From the NCBI RefSeq assembly GCF_007828045.1, contig NZ_VITN01000038.1:1-35926 (forward strand): a DNA stretch of 35,926 nt. Reading direction: 5' to 3'. Of this stretch, positions 15,442 to 23,993 are shown in pieces. The notes beneath the pieces are model-generated. The model was not told the origin of the DNA and searched no databases. It was given only the letters and a program-made list of their open reading frames with translations. The DNA is from Nitrospirillum amazonense (lineage in GTDB: Bacteria; Pseudomonadota; Alphaproteobacteria; Azospirillales; Azospirillaceae). Within the stretch, counting starts at the first letter, position 1. Every line of letters starts with the position of its first letter. Both the position numbers and the translations under genes were made by a program.

Positions 15442-17736
15442 ATGAACACTCAACCGCAGACCACCATGACCGTTGAGCAGGCGCTGGGCCAGGCCCACGC
15501 CCACTGGAACGCTGGCCAGGCCGACCAGGCCGAACGGTTGTGCCAGCATGTGCTGGCGCTGTGGCCGGGGCAGTCGGACGCCCTGCACCTGATGGGCCTG
15601 ATGGCCCACGCCTACGGCAACCTGGACCTGGCGATCGACCATCTGCGGCGCGCCTGCCAGGCGCCGCGCGTGCCGGCCGTCTATCTCAGCAACCTGGGTG
15701 AGATGCTGCGCCAGCGCGGCCTGCTGGCCGAGGCCGAGGTGGCCGCCCGCCGCGCCGTCACCATGGACAACGCCCTGGTGGCCGGCTGGAACAACCTGGG
15801 CATCATCCTGCAGGAAGCCGGCAAGCTGGAAGACAGCCTGACCTGCCTGGAACGGGTGGTGGCGCTGCAGCCCAACTATGCCGAGGCGCACAACAACCTG
15901 GGCAACACGCTGAAGCGCATGGGCCGGCTGGACCAGGCCCGCCAGCGTTACGAATACGCCCTGAACCTGGCCCCGGCCTATGCCGAGGCGCAGAGCAACC
16001 TGGCCAACCTGCTGAATGACCTGGGCCGCCCGGACGAGGCCCTGGCCGCAGCGCGCAAGGCCATCGACCTGAACCCGCGCCTGTCGGATGCCTACATCAA
16101 CGCGGCGGCGGTGGAACTGGGCCGCAACCGCAATGAGGACGCGCTGCGCTGGATCGACGCGCTGCTGAGCTACGCCCCCCTGCATGCTGGCGCCCTGACC
16201 GTGCGCGCCACGGCCCTGCGTCACCTGGAACGTCTGGAGGAGGCGTTGGCCGACGCCCGCCGCGCCGTGGCGCAGCAGGCCGACAATGGCGAGGCCCAGA
16301 ACGTCCTGGGTGAGGTGCTGCAGGCCCTGGGCCAGCATGACGAGGCGCTGGCCGCCTTCGACCGCGCGTCCAAGACCCTGGGCTTCGCCCCGGAAAAGGC
16401 CCTGATCAACCGCGGCGTCCTGCTGATGGAACGCGGCGACAAGGCCGAGGCCAAGGCCGCCTTCGAGCAGGTGGTGGCGCAGTTCCCGCGCTCCGCCTCC
16501 GCGTGGTTCAACATGTCGGACCTGCACCGCTTCCAGGCCGGCGACCCGGCCGTGACCAAGATGGAAGCGTTGCTGTACGGCCCCGACCCCGTGCAGTCGC
16601 AGACCGACCGCACCGCCCTGAACTTCGCCCTGGGCAAGGCGTGGATGGACATCGGCGACGCCGACCGCGCCTTCGGCTACCTGAACGAGGGCAACCGCCA
16701 GAAGCGCGCGACCTTCGCCTATGACGCCGACGCCACCAGCCGCTGGATGGCCGACATCGCCGCCGCCTTCCCGGCCGACGCCTTCAAGAAGGCCAAGTCC
16801 AACCTGGCGAGCAGCGACCAGGCCGTGTTCGTGCTGGGCATGCCGCGTTCCGGCACCACCCTGATCGAGCAGATCCTGGCCAGCCATCCCCAGGTTGCGG
16901 CCGCCGGGGAACTGTCGGCCTTCAACAACCTGGTGAACCAGCTGGGCCCGTATCCCCAGATCGCCGGCCATCTGACGCCGGAGATCACCGGCGGCGTGGG
17001 CCAGCGCTATCTGGACTTCGTCCGCCCCCTGGCCGGCGGCCGTCGCAAGGTCGTGGACAAGATGCCGTCCAACTTCCTGTTCGCCGGCCTCGTCAACCTG
17101 GCCCTGCCGGACGCCCGCATCATCCATGTGCGCCGCGACCCGGTGGACACCTGTCTGTCCTGCTACACCAAGCTGTTCACGCGTGAGCAGCTGTTCACCT
17201 ACGACTTGGCGGAGCTGGGGCAGTTCTACCGCGCCTATGAACGGCTGATGGACCATTGGCGCGCCGTGCTGCCGGCCGACCGCTTCATCGAAGTGCGGTA
17301 TGAGGACGTGGTGGACGACCAGGAAGGTCAATCCCGCCGCCTGATCGAGGCCATCGGCCTGAACTGGGACCCCGCCGTCCTGGACTTCCACAAGACCCGG
17401 CGCACCATCCGCACCGCCAGCCTGAACCAGGTGCGCCAGCCCATCTTCCGCAGCAGCATGGGCCGCTGGAAGCCGTTCGCGGCTCAGCTGACGCCGCTGC
17501 TGACGGCGCTGGGGATCGACCCCAACGCCCCGGACGCCCCAGTGGACGCTTCAGTGGACGCTCCGGCGGCCGCGCCAGCCAAGAAGCCCGCCGCGAAGAA
17601 GGCGGCGCCCAAGGCCGAAAAGGCGCCTGAGCCGGTGGTCGAGGCGCCCGCGCCCAAGAAGGCCAAGGCCGACGCCCCGGCCGCCGAGGACGCGGCGAAG
17701 CCGGCGCGCAGCCGCCGCAAGCCGGCCGCCAGCTGA
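15442..17736 (+). CDS. TPR-sulfotransferase with basic Lys/Ala/Pro tail
   Basis: This 764-residue protein has three parts. Residues about 8-400 are tetratricopeptide repeats, seen in units such as AGWNNLGIILQEAGKLEDSL and YAEAHNNLGNTLKRMGRLDQ. Residues about 460-680 form a sulfotransferase domain, with the PAPS 5'-phosphosulfate loop VFVLGMPRSGTTLIEQIL and the 3'-phosphate region HVRRDPVDTCLSCY. The tail from about 693 is made of AxKKxA-type basic repeats ending SRRKPAAS, like a histone H1 or AlgP tail. The TPR part would hold a protein or carbohydrate acceptor, and the enzyme would transfer sulfate from PAPS. Acceptor unknown; the neighbouring adhesin is a guess from context. No signal peptide, so it should act in the cytoplasm. 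Confidence 0.9.
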   Translation: MNTQPQTTMTVEQALGQAHAHWNAGQADQAERLCQHVLALWPGQSDALHLMGLMAHAYGNLDLAIDHLRRACQAPRVPAVYLSNLGEMLRQRGLLAEAEVAARRAVTMDNALVAGWNNLGIILQEAGKLEDSLTCLERVVALQPNYAEAHNNLGNTLKRMGRLDQARQRYEYALNLAPAYAEAQSNLANLLNDLGRPDEALAAARKAIDLNPRLSDAYINAAAVELGRNRNEDALRWIDALLSYAPLHAGALTVRATALRHLERLEEALADARRAVAQQADNGEAQNVLGEVLQALGQHDEALAAFDRASKTLGFAPEKALINRGVLLMERGDKAEAKAAFEQVVAQFPRSASAWFNMSDLHRFQAGDPAVTKMEALLYGPDPVQSQTDRTALNFALGKAWMDIGDADRAFGYLNEGNRQKRATFAYDADATSRWMADIAAAFPADAFKKAKSNLASSDQAVFVLGMPRSGTTLIEQILASHPQVAAAGELSAFNNLVNQLGPYPQIAGHLTPEITGGVGQRYLDFVRPLAGGRRKVVDKMPSNFLFAGLVNLALPDARIIHVRRDPVDTCLSCYTKLFTREQLFTYDLAELGQFYRAYERLMDHWRAVLPADRFIEVRYEDVVDDQEGQSRRLIEAIGLNWDPAVLDFHKTRRTIRTASLNQVRQPIFRSSMGRWKPFAAQLTPLLTALGIDPNAPDAPVDASVDAPAAAPAKKPAAKKAAPKAEKAPEPVVEAPAPKKAKADAPAAEDAAKPARSRRKPAAS

Positions 17737-17750
17737 CAGGGCCTGCCGTC

Positions 17751-18914
17751 ATGGACATGAAGGAACTTGAGCAGCAGGTCCGGCCCATGCTGATCGCGGG
17801 GCGGGGCGTCGAAGTCGAGGCCATGATCCGGCCCCTGCTGGCCAGTGGCACGGGCCCGGTGACACTGTGGGCCCTGCTGGCCCAGGCCCTGCGCGTGCAG
17901 GGCCGGGTGGTTGAGGCCAAGCCCATTCAGGAGATGCTGGTGGATGCCCTGCCCGGGCACCTGTCCACCCGGTTCGACCTGGCGGAAACCCTGCTGCTGC
18001 TGGGGGAGTTCGACCGTGGCTGGCGCGAATATGCCTACCGCTACAGCCTGGCGCACACCACGCGCATCGAGCGCAAGGTTCAGCGCCCGCGCTGGGACGG
18101 CCGTCCCATTCCGGGAAAGACCCTGCTGATCCATGATGAGCAGGGCTATGGCGACACCTTCCAGTTCATGCGCATGGTCGCCTGGGCCAAGGAGAAGAGC
18201 CAGGCCAACGTCATCCTGGAAATCAATCATGAGACGGCCAGCCTGGCCCGCCGCATGAAGGGTTTCGATGCGATGACCCTGCGCGGCGAACTGCCGCCCT
18301 ATTTCGACGTGCACGCCGAGATGATGAGCCTGCCCATGATCATGGGCCTGCAGCTCAGCCAGCTGCCCGGCGAGCCCATGCCCTACCTGTCGGCCCTGCC
18401 CGACCGGCGGGAGCATTGGCGCAAGCGCCTGGAACAGTACAAGGGCTTGAAGGTGGCTTTCCTCTGGGCCGGCCGCCCCACCCATTTCAACGACGCCAAC
18501 CGGTCCATGGGGCTGGAGATGCTGGCGCCGCTGGCGCAGGACGGCGTCACCCTGTTCTCCGTGCAGAAGGGCCCGAAGGAGGAGCAGGCGTTGAACCCGC
18601 CCGCTGCCATGGGCAAGCACGTCGTCAGCCTCAGCCCGGAGATCCGGGATTTCGAGGACACGGCCGCCATCCTGATGGAGGTCGATTTGCTGATCTCCAT
18701 CGACAGCTCCCCGGTGCACCTGGCCGGCGCGCTGGGTCGCCCGGCCTGGGTCATGATACCCCTGCTGCCGGATTGGCGCTGGCTGCAGAACCGTGACGAC
18801 ACACCCTGGTACCCGTCCGTCCGCCTGTTCCGCCAGACGGAATGGGGGCAGTGGGGCCCGGTGATCGACCACGTGGCCAAGGCGCTGGCGGAGTTCAAGG
18901 CCAAGAAGGGCTGA
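17751..18914 (+). CDS. TPR-glycosyltransferase-like protein (GT9/FlmG-like C-terminal domain)
   Basis: This 387-residue protein has an N-terminal degenerate TPR segment (residues 1-100, ending GEFDRGWREYAYRY). The GT-B-like domain that often follows such repeats comes next. Landmarks are IHDEQGYGDTFQFMRM near residue 130, KVAFLWAGRPTHFNDANRSM near residue 235, and the donor-site-like ISIDSSPVHLAGALGRPAWV near residue 316, followed by DWRWLQNRDDTPWYPSVRLF. It resembles GT9-like domains in TPR glycosyltransferases such as FlmG that modify surface proteins. Substrate and sugar are unknown. It starts 14 bp after the sulfotransferase, so they form an operon and may act on the same target. Confidence 0.82.
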   Translation: MDMKELEQQVRPMLIAGRGVEVEAMIRPLLASGTGPVTLWALLAQALRVQGRVVEAKPIQEMLVDALPGHLSTRFDLAETLLLLGEFDRGWREYAYRYSLAHTTRIERKVQRPRWDGRPIPGKTLLIHDEQGYGDTFQFMRMVAWAKEKSQANVILEINHETASLARRMKGFDAMTLRGELPPYFDVHAEMMSLPMIMGLQLSQLPGEPMPYLSALPDRREHWRKRLEQYKGLKVAFLWAGRPTHFNDANRSMGLEMLAPLAQDGVTLFSVQKGPKEEQALNPPAAMGKHVVSLSPEIRDFEDTAAILMEVDLLISIDSSPVHLAGALGRPAWVMIPLLPDWRWLQNRDDTPWYPSVRLFRQTEWGQWGPVIDHVAKALAEFKAKKG

Positions 18915-18918
18915 CGGT

Positions 18919-19794
18919 ATGCGGGCCCGCGCCCTGGTGGCCCTGATGTTGGCAGGGGGGGTGCTGGCGGGCGGCTTGGCCGCCTGCTCCGGCATCCATG
19001 GCCGGCAGGAGCGGGGACCCGCCCTGGCCCAGGGTGGTGGCTGGCGCTGGGATTACCTTTCGGCGGGCAGTTTCGACCTGGCGATGGCGGTCAAGCCGAA
19101 CGCCGGGGGCGTCGGTAACGACGTGCTGACCGTCTATATCGAGGGCGACGGCCTGGCCTATCTGTCGGCGCGCGAGCCGTCGCAGGATCCCACACCCACC
19201 GATCCCCTGGCCCTGCGCCTGGCCATGGGGCATCCCGGCACAGGGCCCGTCGCCTATCTCGCCCGGCCCTGCCAGTATGTCATGGAAACCCGCCCGCGGA
19301 ACTGCCAGGTGGGCTACTGGACCAAGGCGCGCCTGGCGCCCGAGGTGGCGGACAGCGCCGGCCTGGCGCTGGACCGGCTGAAGGCCGACGCCCGCGCGCA
19401 ACGCCTGGTGCTGGTGGGATATTCCGGCGGCGGCGGCCTGGCGGCGGTGCTGGCGGAACGGCGCGCCGACGTGGCCGGCCTGGTCACCGTGTCCGGCAAC
19501 CTGGACTTCGGCCTGTGGACCAAAACGCTGGACCTGACGCCGCTGTCGCAGTCGATCGATCCCGTTACCGGCGCCGCCAAGCTGGCGGGCCGGCCGCAGG
19601 TTCATTTCGTGGGTGCCGACGACAAGGTGGTGGATGTCGCCATCGCCCAGTCCTTCGTGGCGCATCAACCCACGCCCGCGTCCGCCACCATCATCACCGT
19701 GCCCGGCCAGGACCACGGCTGCTGCTGGGCGGCATCCTGGGCCACCCTGGCCCGGCGGCCGGAGATGAAGGCCATCCCCGGCTGGCTGCCCTGA
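18919..19794 (+). CDS. Lipoprotein alpha/beta hydrolase
   Basis: This 291-residue protein has a lipoprotein signal peptide with lipobox LAAC (Cys23), so it should be anchored to a membrane in the periplasm. The hydrolase part has the nucleophile elbow VGYSGGGG with Ser169, a plausible acid in VGADDKVV near residue 234, and His266 in GQDHGCCW, a complete Ser-Asp-His set. Its length suits a small esterase or dienelactone-hydrolase-like enzyme. It starts 4 bp after the glycosyltransferase-like gene, so it belongs to the same operon. Substrate unknown; deacylation of a surface glycan or glycoprotein is one context-based idea. Confidence 0.82.
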   Translation: MRARALVALMLAGGVLAGGLAACSGIHGRQERGPALAQGGGWRWDYLSAGSFDLAMAVKPNAGGVGNDVLTVYIEGDGLAYLSAREPSQDPTPTDPLALRLAMGHPGTGPVAYLARPCQYVMETRPRNCQVGYWTKARLAPEVADSAGLALDRLKADARAQRLVLVGYSGGGGLAAVLAERRADVAGLVTVSGNLDFGLWTKTLDLTPLSQSIDPVTGAAKLAGRPQVHFVGADDKVVDVAIAQSFVAHQPTPASATIITVPGQDHGCCWAASWATLARRPEMKAIPGWLP

Positions 19795-19804
19795 CGCACC
19801 CGCC

Positions 19805-21892
19805 TCAACCCGCCGACCAATACCCCGCCACCACCGGCCGGCCGCCCAGGGCGCCGGTATGCTCCACCTCCGGCCCCAGGGGAATGCGGGTGCCGGCGCG
19901 GGCGAACACCGCCATCTCGTCCAGCGCCAGAGTTAGTGTGTGAACGCACCCGCCTTCCAGCGCCGCGCCGTCGGGGAAGCGGTGCCATTGCCCGGCGGGC
20001 AGGTAGACGGTGACGGTGCCGGCGGCGTTCAGGCAGGGGGCGACCAGCAGGTCGGGGCCGCAGAAGAACTGATCCTCGAAGGCCCACGCGGCGCGGTCGC
20101 CGGGGCAGGCCAGGGCCATGGCGCGCTGCACCGGCAGGCCGGTGGCGGCGGCGGTCTCCATGCCGGCGTGCAGATAGGGGATCAGGCGATAGCGCAGCTT
20201 CAGGGCGGCCAGGGTGGCGGCCTCCGCCTCCGGCCCATAGGACCACGGCTCCCGCGGGCCGATGCCGTGCAGGCGCATATGGGCGGAGAAGACGGCCGCC
20301 TGCGCCCAGCGGACATAGAGGATGGGGTCGCGCTGGTCGCGGTAGAAGCCACCGACGTCGGTGGCGTAGTAGGGTGCGCCGCTCAGGCCCCAGGACAGGC
20401 CGCCGCGCAAATTGCCGGCCATGCCTTCCCAATCCGCCTGCGGGTCGCCGCCCCACTGGGCGGGATAGCGCTGCGCCCCGATCCAGCTGGCGCGGGAGAA
20501 CAGGAAGGGCCCGCTGGCGCAGTACGCCTCAGCCGCCTCATAGACGCAGCGGTTGTAAAGGTGGGCATAGACATTGTGCAGGGCGTGCCCGGTCTCGCCA
20601 TTGCTGGCCAGCATGTCGGGCTCCACCTGCTCGCCGAAGTCCGCCTTGATCATGTCCACGCCGGCCTCGAACAGCGGCTTGTGGCAGTCGCGCCAGTAGG
20701 CGTAGGCGTCGGGATGGGTGAAGTCGATCAGGCCGCTGTCGGGCAGGGGGGTCAGGACGGGGCCGAAGGGTTCCAGATCCCACGTGTAACGATAGGCCTC
20801 ACCCGTGCGCCGATCCTTGAGCAGCCAACCCTTGGCGGCCAGTTCATCGAACAGGGGGTTGTTGACCGACACCAGCGGGTATTCCCAGGCGCAGATCTTG
20901 AAGTCCATGGCCTTCAGGGTCGCCAGCGTGGCGGCGGGGTCTTGGAAGCGCTTCGGATCCCATTCGAAGGCGAAGCGGGTGTCGGTGTCCTGCCAGGCGC
21001 GGCCGTCGAAGGTGATGGTGTCGCAGGGCATGCCCTTGGCCCGCACCTCCGTCGCCACGGCGATGACCTCCTCCGGCGTGCGGTAATAGGCCTTGGACAG
21101 GATGACGCCCAGGCTCCACAGCGGCGGCACCGGCGCCCGGCCGGTCAGGCCGGTGTATTGTTCCAGCAGGGCGGCACCGTCGTCGCCGGTGAACAGGAAC
21201 AGGTCCAGGTGATCATCCTCCACCACCAGGCCGTAGGCGCGCTGCGACCAGGGGGCGTAGCCCACGCCGTGGGTGACGGGGCTGGGCGTGTGCGCCAGCA
21301 GGCCCCAGCCCTCGGGGCTCCAGGCGAAGGGCGTGTTCTTGTAGGACCACTGGCCGTTGACGCCCAGCGCGTCCTCGTTGCGCGACCGCAGCAACTGCCC
21401 GCGATGGTCCAGTTGCCCCCACTTCTCCCCCAGGCCGTAGACCGGCTCGCCAGACTTCAGGTCCAGGCTGACGAACCAGGCGTCGTCCAGCTTGGCGAAG
21501 GGGGGCAGGCGGAAGCGGCGGACGAAATGCCCATCGGTGGGGGAGGACTGCACGACCCGGCCGTCGGCCCGGGTGAGGGTGAAGGACAGGGGCGTGTGGT
21601 CCAGCGTGCACGTCAGGCCGCCGGCCGTGACCACGGTGCGGTCGCCCTCCGCCGCCAGGGTGGGCGTCAGCGGCGCCGGCTCGGCCGCCAGCAGGCCATA
21701 GCCGCCGATGGCTCGCTCGCCTGTGCGCAGGCGGGCGCCGAAGGCGTGCAGCGTCAGCCACAGGGGTCCGGCGTCGGTTTCCAGCAGGATGGTGTCGCCC
21801 ACCAGGCGGGCCTTGGTCGTCACGGTTACGGCGGGAATGCGGCCCCAATTGGGGGACGCCGTCGCGCCGACCATATCCTGCACCACGCTCAT
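19805..21892 (-). CDS. Glycoside hydrolase family 31 (alpha-xylosidase/alpha-glucosidase type)
   Basis: This 695-residue enzyme has the GH31 layout: an N-terminal beta-sandwich, a catalytic TIM barrel from about residue 250, and C-terminal beta domains. The nucleophile Asp418 lies in DMIKADFGEQ, and the acid/base Asp483 lies in WGGDPQADWEGM. SRASWIGAQRYPAQWGGD and the Gly-rich GLSGAPYYATDVGGF are also GH31 hallmarks. The KADFGE form suits alpha-xylosidases and related cytoplasmic exo-alpha-glycosidases. No signal peptide is visible, so substrates would be imported oligosaccharides. It lies 127 bp downstream of the AGE-family epimerase on the same strand; together they suggest use of an alpha-linked oligosaccharide. 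Confidence 0.93.
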   Translation of the reverse strand: MSVVQDMVGATASPNWGRIPAVTVTTKARLVGDTILLETDAGPLWLTLHAFGARLRTGERAIGGYGLLAAEPAPLTPTLAAEGDRTVVTAGGLTCTLDHTPLSFTLTRADGRVVQSSPTDGHFVRRFRLPPFAKLDDAWFVSLDLKSGEPVYGLGEKWGQLDHRGQLLRSRNEDALGVNGQWSYKNTPFAWSPEGWGLLAHTPSPVTHGVGYAPWSQRAYGLVVEDDHLDLFLFTGDDGAALLEQYTGLTGRAPVPPLWSLGVILSKAYYRTPEEVIAVATEVRAKGMPCDTITFDGRAWQDTDTRFAFEWDPKRFQDPAATLATLKAMDFKICAWEYPLVSVNNPLFDELAAKGWLLKDRRTGEAYRYTWDLEPFGPVLTPLPDSGLIDFTHPDAYAYWRDCHKPLFEAGVDMIKADFGEQVEPDMLASNGETGHALHNVYAHLYNRCVYEAAEAYCASGPFLFSRASWIGAQRYPAQWGGDPQADWEGMAGNLRGGLSWGLSGAPYYATDVGGFYRDQRDPILYVRWAQAAVFSAHMRLHGIGPREPWSYGPEAEAATLAALKLRYRLIPYLHAGMETAAATGLPVQRAMALACPGDRAAWAFEDQFFCGPDLLVAPCLNAAGTVTVYLPAGQWHRFPDGAALEGGCVHTLTLALDEMAVFARAGTRIPLGPEVEHTGALGGRPVVAGYWSAG

Positions 21893-21996
21893 GGCTCCGT
21901 TCCTCGCTGCCGCCGGGTCATAGGGTTAAGCCCATACCCCAATCGGCACCGGCCCTGCCAGGGTTTCCCCGCAGGGCCGGGACACGTGGAACCGCC

Positions 21997-22012
21997 GTTC
22001 TGACGTCAGAAC
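21997..22012. promoter_or_regulatory. Perfect 16-bp palindrome between epimerase and GH31 genes
   Basis: GTTCTGACGTCAGAAC reads the same on both strands. It starts 8 bp after the epimerase stop and lies 105-120 bp upstream of the GH31 start, both genes being on the minus strand. It could be an operator for an unlinked sugar regulator. It could also fold into a 6-bp stem with an ACGT loop, but no T run follows on either side, so a terminator is less likely. Confidence 0.5.
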
Positions 22013-22019
22013 AAGGACT

Positions 22020-23264
22020 TCAGCCCGGGTGGCCGGCCTCTGGGTGCCCAATGGCGGCCAGCGCCCGGTCCAGTTCCTGGATGGCGCAGACGATGTGGTA
22101 GAAGCTGCTGGCGGGGGCGGCCTCTTCGACGAAGGTGCCGTCGGGGTTCAGGCGGTCGCGCCACAGGCCCTTCACCGGGGTGTCGAAGTACTTCATCAGG
22201 CCGCGCCCGCCATTGGCGGCCATGGTCCAGTAGGTGTCGCTGCGGTCGGCGTCGTCGCGGGTGGCCAGTGCCGCCAGCACGGCGCACTTGATGCGCTCCG
22301 TCTGCGGCCACAGGCGGGCGACGGGATCGTGGGGGGTGAGGTCGTCCAGCAGGGCGTTCATGGCCACGCCCCGCGCCGGGTCCACGCCCGGGCCCTCGCC
22401 CACGGCGATCATGCGCCAGGCGGCGTCGGCGGCCGCCTTGCTGCCGGTCAGTGCCGCCCAGCGCAGCATCAGCCAGGACCATTCGAACTGGTGTCCCGGC
22501 TCGACGATGCGGCCGGACGTGCCGGCCTGGGGCCGCCAGTCGCCGTCGAAGAATTCCTTCAGCCCGCCCATGTCGTCGTCGATGAAGCGGCTGAGCGCCA
22601 GGCCCACGATCTCTTCCGCCAGGTCGCGCCAGCCGCCGTCGCCACCCTGCTCCATCCAGGCCAGCGACGCCTCCAGCATGTGCATATGCGGGTTGGACAG
22701 CAGTGGCAGGGTGCGGGGGTGGCTCTCCTCGAACCCGCCCTGGGCGTGGTGCAGGGTGTCCAGCAGGCGCTGGCGCAGGGCCACGGCCATCTCCTCCGCC
22801 CTGCGGCTCTCCGGCGTGGCGCTCTGCGCGGCGGCGAGCGCGAACAGGGCGAAGGCCTGGTCGTACAGCACGACGGTGTCGTCCAGGGCGGTGCCGTCCG
22901 GCGCCACCTTGGTGCGGAACAGGCCATCGGGCCGGCGGTAGTGGTTCAGGAAGAAGGTCAGGCCATGCTCCGCCGCCTCGCGCACCGGGCCGTTCCAGCC
23001 GGACTTGGCGGCTACGGAATAGGAATAGACCTGGCGGGCCTGCACCCGGGCGCGGCGCGCGTCGTTGGTCGGCCTGCCGTCCAGCCCCAGCTTCTCATGG
23101 AAGCCGCCGTTCACCCGGTCCGCCCCCACCTCCCACCACAGGGGATAGGCCCGCTCCACCAGCCAGGCCTTAAGCTGGCCACGCACCGCGGCAGCGTCGG
23201 CCACGGCGCCGGTGGGGGTGGAGTTGGAGATGGTGGAGGACAGCACAGCCGCTTGCATCATCAT
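22020..23264 (-). CDS. AGE-family (N-acylglucosamine 2-epimerase/mannose isomerase) sugar epimerase
   Basis: This protein of about 414 residues fills an (alpha/alpha)6 barrel of the AGE family. Typical stretches are YPLWWEVGADRVNGGFHEKL, RARVQARQVYSYSVA, YDQAFALFALA, SNPHMHMLEASLAW, EPGHQFEWSWLMLRW and RLWPQTERIKC. These hold the His and Glu residues that such enzymes use for proton transfer. The family interconverts mannose and fructose, cellobiose epimers or N-acylhexosamines; the exact reaction is not clear. Three consecutive Met codons (23264, 23261, 23258) follow GGAAGG, and 23261 or 23258 has the better spacing, so the start is uncertain by two codons. The open frame further upstream overlaps unrelated DNA and is not used. 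Partner of the GH31 gene downstream. Confidence 0.9.
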   Translation of the reverse strand: MMMQAAVLSSTISNSTPTGAVADAAAVRGQLKAWLVERAYPLWWEVGADRVNGGFHEKLGLDGRPTNDARRARVQARQVYSYSVAAKSGWNGPVREAAEHGLTFFLNHYRRPDGLFRTKVAPDGTALDDTVVLYDQAFALFALAAAQSATPESRRAEEMAVALRQRLLDTLHHAQGGFEESHPRTLPLLSNPHMHMLEASLAWMEQGGDGGWRDLAEEIVGLALSRFIDDDMGGLKEFFDGDWRPQAGTSGRIVEPGHQFEWSWLMLRWAALTGSKAAADAAWRMIAVGEGPGVDPARGVAMNALLDDLTPHDPVARLWPQTERIKCAVLAALATRDDADRSDTYWTMAANGGRGLMKYFDTPVKGLWRDRLNPDGTFVEEAAPASSFYHIVCAIQELDRALAAIGHPEAGHPG

Positions 23265-23420
23265 TCGCCTTCCGGTCGGCTCTCGGGGGAAATTTCCAAG
23301 ACGATAAAAGGCGTTGCCCATGCGGGCCAGAGGCAAGGCGGTAATAATTTGGTGACTGGATGGGTTTCGTTTTTGGGAACGCCACTCGACATACGATCGC
23401 GGCGATGCCATCTTCTGGAT

Positions 23421-23603
23421 ATGAGCAAGCCGGAACCCAAAACGCCTTTGAGCGACGAGGAGGCTGCCGAATTGGCGGCTTTGACCGCTGCCGTGGCGGA
23501 GGCCCGGGCGGATCATCGCGGTATCCCGCATTCTGAGGTGCGGGCATGGCTGCTGGAGATCGCCGCCGGCAATTTCGACGTGCCGCATCCCGTTCCTCGG
23601 TAA
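23421..23603 (+). CDS. Antitoxin of a ParE/RelE-type module
   Basis: This 60-residue, charged, Ala/Glu-rich protein begins MSKPEPKTPLSDEE and ends in NFDVPHPVPR. The segment IPHSEVRAWLLEIAAG is typical of small antitoxins paired with ParE/RelE toxins, where a C-terminal stretch neutralises the toxin. The longer open frame upstream is antisense to the epimerase and is not used. The stop is 5 bp before the toxin ATG, so the two are translated together. It is divergent from the epimerase gene. As in other modules, the antitoxin-toxin complex would be expected to repress its own promoter in the 156-bp gap. Confidence 0.75.
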   Translation: MSKPEPKTPLSDEEAAELAALTAAVAEARADHRGIPHSEVRAWLLEIAAGNFDVPHPVPR

Positions 23604-23608
23604 TCAGC

Positions 23609-23896
23609 ATGACTGAGCAGGTCACGTGGCGCCCTGTGGCCTTCGCGGACCTTGCAAAGATCATCGCCCATATTCATGCGGAAAACCCAATCGCAGCCCA
23701 GCGGGTTGGCCGCGAATTGCTGCTGGCGGCAGACAGCTTAGCGATTTTTCCAAATCGTGGGAGACACGGACGTGTGCCTGGAACGCGCGAACTGGTGACC
23801 ATCCGCCCTTACATCATCGTCTACGAGGTCGATGACCGGAAAAGCGCGACAATCCTGCGGATTTGGCACAGTGCTCAGGATTGGCCGGCCTCTTAA
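23609..23896 (+). CDS. ParE/RelE-family toxin
   Basis: This 95-residue protein has the ParE/RelE fold pattern. A helix (FADLAKIIAHIHAENPIAAQRV) is followed by a second helix and then strands with LAIFPNRGRHGRVPGTRELV, the conserved YIIVYEVDD and ILRIWHSAQDW near the end. The Arg in GTREL and the C-terminal IWHSAQDWP match ParE-like and YoeB-like toxins. Its cellular target (gyrase or ribosome-bound mRNA) cannot be told from sequence alone. The start at 23609 gives a normal length and lies just after the antitoxin stop. Confidence 0.88.
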   Translation: MTEQVTWRPVAFADLAKIIAHIHAENPIAAQRVGRELLLAADSLAIFPNRGRHGRVPGTRELVTIRPYIIVYEVDDRKSATILRIWHSAQDWPAS

Positions 23897-23910
23897 GACC
23901 TCCTCCCAAG

Positions 23911-23946
23911 AAAAACGGCCCGGGTTCCGTCAAGGAACCCGGGCCG
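23911..23946 (-). terminator. Rho-independent terminator of the RND pump operon
   Basis: A perfect 13-bp stem (CGGCCCGGGTTCC at 23916-23928 and its complement at 23934-23946) has a 5-nt loop. On the minus strand it is followed by five T (23915-23911). It lies 48 bp after the stop of the RND transporter gene. On the plus strand it could also end the toxin transcript, but there it lacks a T run. Confidence 0.9.
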
Positions 23947-23993
23947 CATCGTAACCGCCGCTTCTAGGGGGGAGAGGAAGGCGGCGGGTGCGA

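Noticed and set aside
22029-23420. Plus-strand open frame running into the antitoxin
   Set aside because: This part is antisense to the epimerase. Only the last 60 codons, from the ATG at 23421, are supported as a gene.
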